From positions 2,666,001 to 2,730,000 of the forward strand of contig NZ_CP022315.1 in assembly GCF_002216775.1 (NCBI RefSeq): a DNA stretch of 64,000 nucleotides. The letters are read 5' to 3'. Positions 25,942 through 36,100 of the stretch are shown piece after piece. The notes below the pieces were generated by a model, which saw only the letters and a program-made list of their open reading frames with translations, did not search any database and had not been told where the DNA came from. Positions within the stretch are counted from its first letter, which is position 1. The number at the start of each line of letters is the position of its first letter. Source of the stretch: Virgibacillus phasianinus. GTDB taxonomy: Bacteria > Bacillota > Bacilli > Bacillales > Amphibacillaceae. Made by a program: the position numbers and the translations under genes.

Positions 25942-26484
25942 ATGAATACAGAAATCAATCTTCTGGAAAAACAATCAAATAAATATATTCCCTTTCTAAA
26001 AATGGGTCTAGTGTTAATTATTCTGCTGGTATGTGTCTTTGCTTTAATTCTAGTTCAAAAAAGCAACTATGAAAGTGAGATAGTGGAACAAAAATCCAAT
26101 CTGGCTCATGTAGAAAAAGCGCTAAAAAAACAGCAAGGAACCATAAACAATCAACGCGAGCAGCAAAGATTAAGTACGGATATACAAGCAATTAAGTCAA
26201 TAAGTATGCCAACTATAGAGGTATACAATCGAATACTTGAATTACTTCCGGAAACGGAACAATTAATTACTTATGAGTCCCTTGAAACCAATCAAGTGAC
26301 ATTGCAAGCAGACTTTAAATCACTTACAGCGGTTTCGGAATATGTTTCAGCCCTGTTGAAACAAAAGGATATAATGGAAACAGAGCTGACTATGATCAGC
26401 CATCAAGATTCAATCTACAAGGCTACACTAACCATCAGCATTGATCCCGGTGTTTTGGCGGAGGAGGATGGTGGGGATGAGTAA
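25942..26484 (+). CDS. pilN: Pilus assembly protein PilN
   Basis: Bitopic membrane protein of 180 residues: short cytosolic tail MNTEINLLEKQSNK (the INLL motif is what PilM binds in known PilN proteins), one membrane helix (about 19-40), a coiled coil (45-75) and a ferredoxin-like extracytoplasmic domain. AAAGGGA lies seven bases before the ATG. It overlaps pilO by eight bases. It partners PilM and PilO in the inner-membrane alignment complex. Confidence 0.88.
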   Translation: MNTEINLLEKQSNKYIPFLKMGLVLIILLVCVFALILVQKSNYESEIVEQKSNLAHVEKALKKQQGTINNQREQQRLSTDIQAIKSISMPTIEVYNRILELLPETEQLITYESLETNQVTLQADFKSLTAVSEYVSALLKQKDIMETELTMISHQDSIYKATLTISIDPGVLAEEDGGDE

Positions 26485-27007
26485 ACCATTATCAAAGCGA
26501 ACGTTATATTGCGTTATTAGTGTTGTAATCAGTGCGTTGGTAATTTATTTGATTACGTATAATCTGGTAATTCAACCCCTGAAAATGGAATTAGCATCAA
26601 CTAAAAATAGTACCGCAATGTTCGAAGCCCAACTGGATAAATTAGCCAGTCAGGCGAACAACAAAAGTGATTCAATCAGTCATACATTAGCATTCATACC
26701 AAATCGGGAACAACCTGATCAGCTTCTATTAGAAATGGAGCAATTTGCATCCAGTTCAAATGTTGCTGTCCATTTACTTGAGTTAGCAGCAGTTGAAAAT
26801 ACTAAAACGACAAATTTGCCCGAAGGAATTGGAAAAAAGAGCTACACATTTGAAGCAACAACAAAGAAATTGGAACATGCCAATGCCTTTTTGTCCCTTT
26901 TAAAAAACAATAAGCGCCTTTTAACTGTAGACAAAATAGCAATAAATAAATCAGAAAAAATGGTTTCGTTTACTGTGACCTTTTCTGTATTCCATAAAAT
27001 CGATTGA
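26477..27007 (+). CDS. pilO: Pilus assembly protein PilO
   Basis: A 176-residue bitopic membrane protein with the helix at about 11-32, a coiled coil (35-65) and a C-terminal ferredoxin-like fold (SYTFEATTKKLEHANAFLSLL is characteristic of PilO-type domains). The ATG at 26477 lies inside the end of pilN after a purine-rich GGAGGATGGTGGGG site. It is the last gene of the locus. No PilP or secretin PilQ is encoded, as expected for a one-membrane cell. A dispersed repeat follows. Confidence 0.85.
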   Translation: MSKPLSKRTLYCVISVVISALVIYLITYNLVIQPLKMELASTKNSTAMFEAQLDKLASQANNKSDSISHTLAFIPNREQPDQLLLEMEQFASSSNVAVHLLELAAVENTKTTNLPEGIGKKSYTFEATTKKLEHANAFLSLLKNNKRLLTVDKIAINKSEKMVSFTVTFSVFHKID

Positions 27008-27032
27008 TTTATGGGGTTCTCCATAAAGTGAT

Positions 27033-27373
27033 TAGGCATGGACAAAAGTGTTTCAGTCAGATAAATCCGAACTATGTTCAAAATTCGTTAATTAGAATTT
27101 GTAGTAGTTCGGATGTCTTTTTGGCTGTTTTTGTAAACTTTACTGCGAATTTGTTCATAAACTGCGAACTAACTTTATATGAGTGTTAGTCCACCGCTAC
27201 GGAAAAACACTGCGCAGGTCCAGCGGAAAACAACCCAGCGCATTTTTTGCAAAAAATCACGTTGCTGTTACTTTGCAGTTTCAACTGCGCATTAGATCCG
27301 ACTGTGTTGAAAAAGTAACGTTCTAAATTTCCTATCCTGTGATCTTTCGTCTTTTGAATTATGTCCCGGCCTC
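27033..27373 (+). repeat. Dispersed non-coding repeat, third copy
   Basis: Runs from AGGCATGGACAAAAG to TATGTCCCGGCCTC. The TCCGAACTA / TAGTTCGGA hairpin (27065-27115), the TTTTTGTAAACTTTACTGCG segment, AAAACACTGCGCAGGTCCAGCGG and AAAGTAACGTTCTAAATTTCC are shared with the 9.5-kb copy in the same orientation. It separates the pilus locus from the MFS gene and fills most of the 446-base gap 27008-27453. The remainder shows no further feature. Confidence 0.75.
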
Positions 27374-27453
27374 AAGCTTACATTTCAAGAAAGTACGGAA
27401 ATATGTCTAGTTCAGCGCCCTGAGGCTGCCTTAGCACCGATCCTACGAACGCA

Positions 27454-28680
27454 TTATTTCGGATCATCCTCGGGTTTGATTTTTTTAAAGGCTAGAAATG
27501 CTGCGATTAATGCTAACAAAGAAAGCAGGCTGACCAGCCATGTTAAATCCTGTTTCATTAATAAGGCAATAGCTGGCGGTCCCCCAGCTACTCCTACAAA
27601 ACGGGCAGAACTATATATGGAGGTAACGGTACCCCTTACATTTTTCTTAATGCTTTCGGTAATTAGCGCATCCATACAAGGAAGCACGGCCCCAATCCCA
27701 ACTCCACAGACTAGGAAAACGATTAATAAATAAATAAACTGATCGGAAAATCGTACAGCGACAACAGCCCCGCCTGCAACCAAGATACCGACAAAGGTTA
27801 TCCATTTCATAAGAACCAAATTATCCTTGATGATTTTACCTGCTATAAATGAGGACAAACATAACGCCGCAAGTGGTACAGCTAAATATAATCCTTTCTT
27901 AACTCCTTTGAAGTGATATACTTCTTCCAGCACACTGGAAAGGTAAAATAGAATACCAAATAAAATAAACATTAAGATAGCTCCAATGACAAAAATGGCA
28001 AGCAGCCAACGTTTATGTTCATGAAATACTTCTTTTGTATGTTGTTTAAATTCGGAAAAACTAGGTCCCTTTTCATCATCTTCTGGCTTTTTAACCAAAA
28101 AAATAATGAGCAGAACAGATATAAGACAGAATAAAGGAATAGAAAAGAAAGGTAAAAACCATATAATTCCTGCTAATACAGCTCCGAGTATAGGACTTAA
28201 TACCTTCCCAAATGTATTAGATGTTTCAATAATACCCAAGGTGGAACTGATATCCTTATCTTTTTGAAACATATCCCCAACCAGAGGCAATACAATTGGG
28301 GCGGTTCCAGAGGCGCCAATCCCCTGCAGGATTCTTCCTATAAGGATATATACGAAGGGGTCATTCATTTTCCATGATGCAAACCCCGCTAGTATAGCAC
28401 CAATTCCCGCTATAATTAAAGAAGGAATAATGACATTTTTCCTGCCAAAACGATCGGAAAGAAACCCGGCTATCGGGATTAGAAAAATAGCCACAACAGA
28501 ATAAACACTTATAATGTAGCTGGATTGCAGTTTAGAGATATCCAGTTCTTTTTCCATGATAGGCAATACAGGAATTAACATTGAATTTCCAAGTGTCATG
28601 ATCAATGGGATGGATGCCATTGAAACAATTGCCCATCTTTTGTCATAAACTTCATTACTTTGTTTAGACTTACTCTCCAT
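27454..28680 (-). CDS. MFS drug-efflux-type transporter
   Basis: A 408-residue, 12-helix major facilitator of the DHA1 (drug:H+ antiporter) type. It has LIPVLPIMEKELDIS after helix 1, motif A GFLSDRFGRKNV between helices 2 and 3, the GRILQGIGASG segment of helix 4, and a motif C-like SPILGAVLAG in helix 5. A GGGAGG site precedes the ATG. Substrate unknown. It is transcribed alone, against the flow of the flanking genes, and lies beside a repeat element, so it may be an accessory insertion. Confidence 0.88.
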   Translation of the reverse strand: MESKSKQSNEVYDKRWAIVSMASIPLIMTLGNSMLIPVLPIMEKELDISKLQSSYIISVYSVVAIFLIPIAGFLSDRFGRKNVIIPSLIIAGIGAILAGFASWKMNDPFVYILIGRILQGIGASGTAPIVLPLVGDMFQKDKDISSTLGIIETSNTFGKVLSPILGAVLAGIIWFLPFFSIPLFCLISVLLIIFLVKKPEDDEKGPSFSEFKQHTKEVFHEHKRWLLAIFVIGAILMFILFGILFYLSSVLEEVYHFKGVKKGLYLAVPLAALCLSSFIAGKIIKDNLVLMKWITFVGILVAGGAVVAVRFSDQFIYLLIVFLVCGVGIGAVLPCMDALITESIKKNVRGTVTSIYSSARFVGVAGGPPAIALLMKQDLTWLVSLLSLLALIAAFLAFKKIKPEDDPK

Positions 28681-28834
28681 TCACAAGCTTCCTCCCTTGT
28701 TTTACTATACAGTATCCTTTACTATTCTCCCTTTTAATGTTCTTTATCCGAGAATGAATAAAAGATATTTCATCTGTGTTCTGAATCAGCATGTCTGAAC
28801 ATATGGTAAACCATAGGAATAAGGAGGGAATGTA

Positions 28835-29056
28835 ATGCGACACTACGCTATTTTACGATTGTTATTAGCATGCTTTTTCTTATACTTTGCCTGGCCCGTT
28901 ATCCCGACCGCAGTGACTTCAACAGCTGTGTTATTTTGGGGAATGTGGCTGGTATTGTTTTTATTGGTAATTGCTGCAAATAGTGCAACAATCCTGCGAA
29001 TTATGGAACCGCCATCTATGGAACAGGAAAGAAAAAGGCAGCTCCAAAGGCTTTAG
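28835..29056 (+). CDS. Small two-helix membrane protein
   Basis: A 73-residue protein with two hydrophobic segments (about 5-25 and 30-52) and a charged C-terminal tail (MEQERKRQLQRL). A strong AAGGAGGGAA site stands before the ATG. No family is recognised. It lies between the divergent MFS gene and ytoI. The charged tail is probably cytosolic. Confidence 0.65.
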   Translation: MRHYAILRLLLACFFLYFAWPVIPTAVTSTAVLFWGMWLVLFLLVIAANSATILRIMEPPSMEQERKRQLQRL

Positions 29057-29134
29057 CATTGAGGTTTGACTCTTTCAACTGTATAATTATAATCATAAAG
29101 TAAACTAGTACAGTTGAAAGTTGGTGACGACCTA

Positions 29135-30442
29135 GTGGCAACGAAACATGAGCAAATCATTCAACATATCGGAACGTTAGGGATTGGTAATAAGATATCC
29201 GTTCGCCAAGTTGCTAAGGATCTAAATGTAAGTGAAGGTACTGCATACAGGGCGATAAAAGAAGCTGAAAATCAGGGGCTGGTAAGTACAATTGAGCGGG
29301 TTGGAACCATACGTATTGAACGGAAACAAAAAGAAAACTTTGAACAACTGACTTTTGCGGAAGTTATCAATATCGTTGATGGACAGGTTCTTGGGGGTCA
29401 TAGAGGATTACACAAATCATTAAGTAAATTTGTTATTGGCGCCATGCAGTTAGAGGCCATGATGCGATATACTGAACGTGATTCCTTATTAATCGTAGGG
29501 AATAGGATAAAGGCCCATGAACTTGCATTAAATGAGGGTGCAGCTGTTTTGATAACGGGTGGATTTGACACGAAGGAGCACATCAAACGGCTTGCTGATG
29601 AAAAAGAAATACCCATAATGTCGACAAGCTATGATACCTTTACTGTAGCCGCAATGATAAACAGGGCTATTTATGATCAATTAATCAAAAAAGAAATTGT
29701 GTTTGTTGATGATATATTTACACCTGTTGAAAGTGCCTATTATTTGAAAACAAAAGATATTTTAGAAAAATGGTACAGGCTTAATGACGAATCAAAACAT
29801 TCGAGATTTCCCGTTATCGATGACAAGCAGCGTGTTGTAGGAATGGTTACCTCGAGGGATGTTCTTGGAAAAGACAATCAAACCCCTATTGAAAAAATTA
29901 TGACGAAACGTCCGCATGTAATCCAAACAAAAACCTCTTTGGCATATGTAGCCCATATGATGGTTTGGGAAGGCATTGAGCTTATGCCTGTTGTCGATCA
30001 ATCGAACAAATTGCAGGGAATTGTCTCAAGACAGGACGTACTGAAAGCGCTGCAGCAAATTCAACGGCAGCCTCAGATTGGGGAAACAATTGACGATATC
30101 ATCTCACGGAATCTTGATTCACTGGACGCGGAACAAACGATGTTTCAAACAGATATTACACCACAAATGACCAATCAGCTTGGTACACTTTCAAATGGTG
30201 TATTCACGTCATTAATTTCGGAGGCAAGCAGCCGTTTGCTGTTGCAGGCAAAAAAGGCAGATTTAGTAGTAGAAAATATAACAGTATATTTTATGAAACC
30301 TGTACAAATTGACAGTAAAATAATCATAAAACCAAATCTGCTTGAAGTTGGCAGGGTTTATGCAAAAATAGATGTTGAAGTATTTAATAACAAGAAAATG
30401 GTCGGCAAGGGCCTGCTGATGGCCCAATTGATTGATCGATAA
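29135..30442 (+). CDS. ytoI: CBS-HotDog domain transcription factor YtoI
   Basis: A 435-residue multidomain regulator with a GntR-like winged helix (residues 1-65, NVSEGTAYRAIKEAE recognition region) and a DRTGG domain (about 75-185). Two CBS domains (about 190-305, FPVIDDKQRVVGMVTSRD and LMPVVDQSNKLQGIVSRQD) and a C-terminal hotdog domain follow. CBS domains usually sense adenine nucleotides or c-di-AMP-like ligands; the ligand here is unknown. GTG 29135 gives MATKHEQII, as in Bacillus YtoI; the longer TTG frame lacks a ribosome binding site. A terminator follows. Confidence 0.88.
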   Translation: MATKHEQIIQHIGTLGIGNKISVRQVAKDLNVSEGTAYRAIKEAENQGLVSTIERVGTIRIERKQKENFEQLTFAEVINIVDGQVLGGHRGLHKSLSKFVIGAMQLEAMMRYTERDSLLIVGNRIKAHELALNEGAAVLITGGFDTKEHIKRLADEKEIPIMSTSYDTFTVAAMINRAIYDQLIKKEIVFVDDIFTPVESAYYLKTKDILEKWYRLNDESKHSRFPVIDDKQRVVGMVTSRDVLGKDNQTPIEKIMTKRPHVIQTKTSLAYVAHMMVWEGIELMPVVDQSNKLQGIVSRQDVLKALQQIQRQPQIGETIDDIISRNLDSLDAEQTMFQTDITPQMTNQLGTLSNGVFTSLISEASSRLLLQAKKADLVVENITVYFMKPVQIDSKIIIKPNLLEVGRVYAKIDVEVFNNKKMVGKGLLMAQLIDR

Positions 30443-30447
30443 AAAAG

Positions 30448-30479
30448 ACAGGCTGGTTAAAATTAGCCAGCCTGTTTTT
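30448..30479 (+). terminator. Bidirectional terminator between ytoI and ytpI
   Basis: ACAGGCTGGTTA pairs with TAGCCAGCCTGT, followed by TTTTT on the plus strand and by a T run on the minus strand (A6 at 30442-30447). Confidence 0.9.
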
Positions 30480-30771
30480 ATTCACTATATAGACGTTTCC
30501 ACTCATTTCTGTAGTGCTTAACTTCTTTAAATCCTCTTGACAGCTGCAAGTAACCAAGTACTAGAAACACAATACCGATAAACAGGGAAATTTTTGTCTG
30601 GTAAAATAAGTATTGATTGACAGCAAAAAAGAAAACAAAGCTTCCGAGACAAATTCTTGATTTTGCGTTAAAATATGCTTGTGTAAGTTTGTCTTTCGTT
30701 CGTAATATGGCAACCTTGTAATATACATAAAGCACAATTGATAACAAGATAATAATAGGAAAAATGATCAT
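30478..30771 (-). CDS. ytpI: YtpI family membrane protein
   Basis: A 97-residue protein with three membrane helices (about 1-19, 40-57, 62-80) and a charged tail (EVKHYRNEWKRLYSE). Length, topology and the position beside ytoI and nrnA agree with YtpI of B. subtilis. Function unknown. Confidence 0.8.
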   Translation of the reverse strand: MIIFPIIILLSIVLYVYYKVAILRTKDKLTQAYFNAKSRICLGSFVFFFAVNQYLFYQTKISLFIGIVFLVLGYLQLSRGFKEVKHYRNEWKRLYSE

Positions 30772-30877
30772 TCTATCTACTCCAGTAAGAAAATTTTAAA
30801 GAGATGCTTTTGAAAAATCCTATTTATATTGTAGCTTGTTTTAGTGAATTATGCTAGAAGAAATGGATGTGTAAAAA

Positions 30878-31825
30878 ATGAACTTTGACAAAATAGTAGA
30901 AGCAATCAAAAATCACCATACAATAATTATTCACCGCCACGTAAGGCCGGATCCTGATGCTCTAGGTTCTCAGGGTGGATTAATGCACATGATTAAAGAA
31001 ACCTTTCCCGAAAAAGATGTCTATGTTGTTGGATCAGAGGATCCATCCCTAACGTTCTTAATAGGAATGGATACAATCAATGATGATACATTTAAAGGGG
31101 CACTTGTAATCGTGTGTGATACGGCCAACGCTGCCAGAATTGATGATACCCGGTATGGCAAGGGAGATACGTTAATTAAAATTGACCACCATCCGAATGT
31201 AGATAAATATGGAGATATTTTATCCGTTAACACAGACGCAAGTTCGACCAGTGAAATTATTTATGATCTTTTTTTGTATGCACAAAGTCACGGTTTTAAA
31301 ATGAATGACCAGGTAGCACGTCTTCTTTATGGAGGAATTGTTGGCGATACCGGCCGATTTCTATTTCCAAGTACAACGAAGAAAACATTCCAAATTGCTG
31401 CAGAACTTGTAACCTACAATTTTGATCGTTCAGCATTATATGACGGGATCTACAGTACCAAGGAAACAATAGCAAGACTACGTGGCTATATTTTACAAAA
31501 TTACAAACTTGCGGATTCGGGTATGAGTACGATAAAACTGAATCAATCGATTTTACGTGAGTTTGGCGTAAGTGATATGGAAACCGGTCAGTTGGTCGGT
31601 GTATTAGGAGAGATTGAGGGGATTAAAGCGTGGGCGTTCTTTATTGAAGAAGATGACCTGATTCGTGTACGTCTCCGTTCAAAAGGCCCCGTAATAAACA
31701 CAATTGCTACTAAGTACAATGGGGGAGGTCATCCTATGGCTGCTGGAGCGTCTGTCCATTCGTGGGAAGAAGTAGCACAAGTAGTCAATGACCTTAATCA
31801 GGCTTGTATGTTATATACAAAGTAA
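30878..31825 (+). CDS. nrnA: Oligoribonuclease/pAp phosphatase NrnA (DHH family)
   Basis: Degrades 2-5-nt RNAs (including pGpG, the c-di-GMP breakdown product) and dephosphorylates pAp. The 315-residue protein shows the DHH motifs: HRHVRPDPDALGSQ, VCDTANAARID, IDHHPNVD and GIVGDTGRF. The C-terminal DHHA1 signature is NGGGHPMAAGAS. A putative role in clearing pGpG is relevant because a c-di-GMP riboswitch is present in this window. A terminator follows within 5 bases. Confidence 0.95.
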   Translation: MNFDKIVEAIKNHHTIIIHRHVRPDPDALGSQGGLMHMIKETFPEKDVYVVGSEDPSLTFLIGMDTINDDTFKGALVIVCDTANAARIDDTRYGKGDTLIKIDHHPNVDKYGDILSVNTDASSTSEIIYDLFLYAQSHGFKMNDQVARLLYGGIVGDTGRFLFPSTTKKTFQIAAELVTYNFDRSALYDGIYSTKETIARLRGYILQNYKLADSGMSTIKLNQSILREFGVSDMETGQLVGVLGEIEGIKAWAFFIEEDDLIRVRLRSKGPVINTIATKYNGGGHPMAAGASVHSWEEVAQVVNDLNQACMLYTK

Positions 31826-31828
31826 AAA

Positions 31829-31856
31829 AAGAAGTGCTGAGATAGCGCTTCTTTTG
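31829..31856 (+). terminator. Terminator after nrnA
   Basis: AGAAGTGCT pairs with AGCGCTTCT (one G-U pair), preceded by an A run and followed by TTT. Confidence 0.75.
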
Positions 31857-31903
31857 GTTTATAGTATGTTACAAAGGTAACATCACTAAATCCAGCTGAT
31901 TGC

Positions 31904-32107
31904 TTAACAGGCATTCCCCGTCTTTTCATGAAGTGGTATAAACCAGCATCCTGAAGGTGTTTCATCACAATGCACAAGTAATTCATATTTTTGAATATCC
32001 TTTTTTATTAAACGAATTAATTCATTTGATTCAGCGTATGCTGTCAAACCATTTCTTAATTGGGCCATTTTTTCTTCCTTAATACGCTTTTGATCCATAA
32101 TGAACAT
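31904..32107 (-). CDS. Small hypothetical protein, 67 residues
   Basis: A soluble, charged 67-residue protein: helical N-terminus (MDQKRIKEEKMAQLRNGL), then KKDIQKYELLVHCDETPSGCW with two cysteines. GGAAAGGAGTGG stands seven bases before the ATG, which supports real translation. It lies downstream of ytrH-ytrI on the same strand. A small gene is found near this place in B. subtilis too, but equivalence cannot be shown. Confidence 0.6.
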   Translation of the reverse strand: MFIMDQKRIKEEKMAQLRNGLTAYAESNELIRLIKKDIQKYELLVHCDETPSGCWFIPLHEKTGNAC

Positions 32108-32180
32108 ATGAATCCACTCCTTTCCATGTAGAATAGTATATGATTGTTAGTGTAAATGTGCCTATTTTTTAAAAATTTTT

Positions 32181-32684
32181 TTACCCTTCAATTTCAGCTT
32201 CCATTGTTAGTTTTACTGTTTCGGTAATGGAAAGTTTACTGACAGTAAATTTATATGTCATATCATCAACGCGGAAACTTTTATTTTCAATGGTAGACAT
32301 CAGTAATAAATCACTTTCCGATACAATATCAACGTCCTGTCCAATAATATGAGAAATTTCTTCTTTAATAAGGTCCTCTAGCTGGTGTACAATCAATCTA
32401 TCCATCTTTAACTCTTCACCGTTTGAAATAGTAATTTCAATTGCCTTTACGGTATCGGATTCCTTGGACTGCTGGTCTAAATCTTCTTTGTCTTTCAGTA
32501 AAGCCTTATTTTGGCTCGTTAATTCTTTCACCTGTGATTGTAATTCGGCGTTTTGCTCCAGTAAATTTTCATACATATTACCGTACATATACAGCAGTAC
32601 ACAGTATCCAATTATTGCACCGAAAAATGTACCAACTAAAAAGCGCTGCCAGCTTTTTTTCTTGTAATAGGGAGGGATATGCAT
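32181..32684 (-). CDS. ytrI: Sporulation membrane protein YtrI
   Basis: A 167-residue bitopic protein: MHIPPYYKKKSWQRF, one membrane helix (about 16-36, ending LYMYGNMYE), a coiled coil (38-75) and a C-terminal domain of mixed alpha/beta type. B. subtilis YtrI is a sigma-E-dependent mother-cell protein needed for normal sporulation. The start is ATG 32684, fixed by GGAGATAG and by a one-base TAATG overlap with the ytrH stop. The longer frame upstream lies within ytrH. Confidence 0.88.
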   Translation of the reverse strand: MHIPPYYKKKSWQRFLVGTFFGAIIGYCVLLYMYGNMYENLLEQNAELQSQVKELTSQNKALLKDKEDLDQQSKESDTVKAIEITISNGEELKMDRLIVHQLEDLIKEEISHIIGQDVDIVSESDLLLMSTIENKSFRVDDMTYKFTVSKLSITETVKLTMEAEIEG

Positions 32685-33013
32685 TATTCTATCTCCTGCT
32701 GGATAGCCCATGTTAGGATTAAGATGGCGGATTTCACTCCACCCATGGCGGCCACTATTAACAGCACTTGTTTAAATACATCAATACTTGACCCATCAAG
32801 ACCTCTTTCAAAGTTGGCGATAGCGTCAAACGTACCACCAATAGCAGCGACGATGGCCCAAATACGCAGACTTCTAGCCAGACGGGTTATCGATGCCACA
32901 GGAGCATCACCCGTCATAAAATGCCCAATACTGCCAATTATAGTGCCACCAATAATGACCCCGAAAGCAATGAAATAACAATGGATAAATGAAGCAAAGA
33001 AACGTTCTTCCAT
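32684..33013 (-). CDS. ytrH: Sporulation membrane protein YtrH
   Basis: A 109-residue membrane protein with three helices (about 5-30, 50-67, 85-103), starting MEERFFASFIH as in other YtrH proteins. It forms a sigma-E-type operon with ytrI and overlaps it by one base. ATG 33013 has GGGGTGC upstream; an in-frame GTG at 33031 is possible but not supported by the family. Role: spore envelope assembly, mechanism unknown. Confidence 0.9.
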   Translation of the reverse strand: MEERFFASFIHCYFIAFGVIIGGTIIGSIGHFMTGDAPVASITRLARSLRIWAIVAAIGGTFDAIANFERGLDGSSIDVFKQVLLIVAAMGGVKSAILILTWAIQQEIE

Positions 33014-33137
33014 AATATAAGCACCCCACAAGGTAGACTACTCCCACTATATGTTTAAATAGGACAAGATATGAATTGTGGAAGCGCAAAGAGTTTCGTT
33101 ATAATAAATTAAGAAGGTAACAACGAGGTGGGAAAGC

Positions 33138-36100
33138 ATGTCATTTACACATTTGCAGGTTAAAAGCGGATACAGTTTAATGGAAAGCACCATTAGAATC
33201 GATAGGCTTGTAGAAAAGGCCGTTGATCATCAATTTCATGCACTGGCGTTAACGGATGACCAGGTCTTATATGGCGCTATCCCATTCTATAAAACATGTC
33301 AAAAGCACGGGATAAAACCGATAATCGGAATGAACGTATTTATTAGTGACGATAAGACGGGCGAAAGTGTTTGTATTTTATTAGCGAAAAATAATCAGGG
33401 TTATCAGCAGTTAATGAAATTAAGTACTTTTATTCAAACAAATAGTCAAAACAGTGTGGAATTGGAGCAGCTAAATACGTTTACAGGAGATTTAATTGGA
33501 ATAGTCCCAGTGACCAATCAAAAAATAATAAATCAGTTTGAAAACAATCATTCCTTTGAGCAAATAGATAATTACCTGGCACCTTGGAAACAGTTATTTG
33601 CGAGCGATGATTTTTATTTGGGTGTTGAAGATTATGGTACAGATAGAGAAAAGGAATTACATGAAGCACTGCACGCCTTTTCCGAGCAAAAACAAGTAAA
33701 AATGGTTGCGATTAACGATGTGAAATATTTAGATGAGAAAGATAATTATGCCTTTGATTGTTTGCAAGCAATGAAAAAAGGGAAGCAATGGGCTCCGAAT
33801 AATCATGCTGATTCCACTAACCATCATCTGCGATCAACTGAGGATATGAATAATTTATTCCGTTCTTTTTGGCCGGAAGTTTTGGAAGCATCTGATCAGA
33901 TTTCAGAAAAATGCAATGTGGAAATAAACTTTGGTGATCGATTGCTCCCTTCTTTTCCAGTACCAGGCGACCTGGATGCCCATACATATTTGGAGGAAAA
34001 GTGCTGGAGTAATTTAAATGGGAGATATACAGATGCATCTGATGAAGTGAAAAACCGGTTACGATACGAGTTATCTGTTATTAAATCAATGGGGTTCAGT
34101 GATTACTTTTTAATTGTGTGGGACTTCATCAATTATGCAAAAAAACATGATATCGCAGTTGGTCCCGGAAGAGGTTCAGCTGCCGGTTCATTAGTTGCAT
34201 TTGTATTATCCATTACAGATGTTGATCCGATAAAACACCGGTTAATTTTTGAGCGCTTCCTCAATCCGGAACGGGTTACAATGCCGGATATTGATATTGA
34301 CTTTTCCGATAACCGGCGTGATGAGGTGATTGATTACGTTCGTGATAAATATGGTACAGATCATGTTGCGCAAATTATTACGTTTGGGACATTTGCAGCA
34401 CGTTCACTGCTTCGGGAGCTGATCAAAACGATGGGAATTGAGCAGCAGGATGCGTATTATTTATTAAAAGAAATTCCTGTCCAGGCAAACAAGCCATTAC
34501 TTGAGTATATTCAGGCATCAGAGGATTTGAAAATGTATATAAAACAATCCGCTTCGTTAAAGACACTATTTTCAATTGCATTGAAGCTTGAGGGTTTACC
34601 AAGACATGTATCAACACATGCGGCCGGGGTAGTGATTAGCGAGAAACCGCTGGTGGAGTATATTCCGCTAACATTTGGATCAGGTGATACAAGGCTGACA
34701 CAGTATCCGATGAATGAACTTGAAGCAGTTGGCTTACTAAAAATGGATTTCCTGGGACTAAGAAATTTGACACTGTTGGAACGTGTAGTAAAATCAATTG
34801 CTCAAACACATCGAACAAGAGTAAAACTCGGGGAAATTCCCAATGGTGATGAGGGTACGTTTCAATTACTGAAGTCGGGCAAAACAAATGGTGTATTTCA
34901 GCTGGAATCGACAGGTATGAAGCAGGTATTAAGGAAGTTAAAACCCACATCATTTGAAGATATTGTCGCGGTTAATGCACTTTATCGGCCAGGTCCAATG
35001 GAATATATTCCAATTTATATAAGCAGAAAGCATGGACAAACACCGATTAAATACCCGCATCCTGATCTGGAACCAATTTTAAAAGACACATATGGCGTAT
35101 TAATTTACCAAGAACAGATTATGCAAATTGCGAATCAAATAGCCGGTTTCTCACTTGGTGAAGCGGATATCTTGCGGCGTGCAGTAAGTAAAAAGAAACA
35201 TGAATTAATGGAAAATCAGAAGAAAAAGTTTATCGCCGGATGTTTGGCGAATGGCTATGATGAAACAATTGCAACTGAAATCTTTAACTGGATTGTACAG
35301 TTTGCAAACTACGGTTTCAACCTGAGCCATGCGGTGGCTTACAGTCAGGTTTCGTATCAATTGGCCTATTTAAAAACCCATTACCCTGCCAGCTTCTTTG
35401 CGGAATTATTAAGTTCCATTGCCAATCAGCAGGATAAAGTGCATCAATATCGTAAAGAGGCCAAAACCTTTGATATTGAATTTCTTCCTCCGGACATAAA
35501 TAAAAGCTTTGGTAAATATACCGTTGAAGACGGACAAATTCGCATGGGATTATTATCCATTAAGGGAATTGGCAATCAAGTCGTGAAGGAAATTGTACGT
35601 GCCCGTAAATCAGGTCCATTTAAATCGATATTTGATTTGTGTTTACGGATTTCAACAAAAGCAGTAAATCGTCAGGCACTGGAATTATTAATAATCGCTG
35701 GTGCGCTTGATGAAACCTTTGATAACCGAGCGAGCCTGCTAGCTTCAATTGACCACGCTATGGAACAGGGTGAATTATTTCGGGAATTTGCGGATCAGCC
35801 GAGCCTATTTCAGGATAAGATGGAATTAGAGGAAACATATGTTGAAATGGACGATTTTAGTCTAATGAAAAAGCTTTCGGATGAGAAAGAATTGATGGGG
35901 ATTTATATATCCAGCCATCCTTTGGCTAGTTATCGTCAGAAACTAAGAGGAAATGGACTTCTGAACTTAAGCCAGGCAAGTTCAATGGCAGGAAAACGAA
36001 AAATAAAAAGCGCGGCAATTGTTCAGGCGATGAAAACTATTCGAACAAAACGTGGAGACCCAATGGCCTTTATAACATTCAGTGATGAAACAAGTGATAT

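Noticed and set aside
19336-26484. Assignment of the pilus genes as comG competence operon
   Set aside because: Presence of PilT, PilM, PilN and PilO and a PilB with MshEN-type N-terminus and zinc cysteines fits a type IV pilus, not comG.
27004-27189. 61-codon frame after pilO
   Set aside because: Lies in the third dispersed repeat and has no translation signals.
32679-32978. 99-codon plus frame antisense to ytrH
   Set aside because: Shadow of the sporulation membrane gene.
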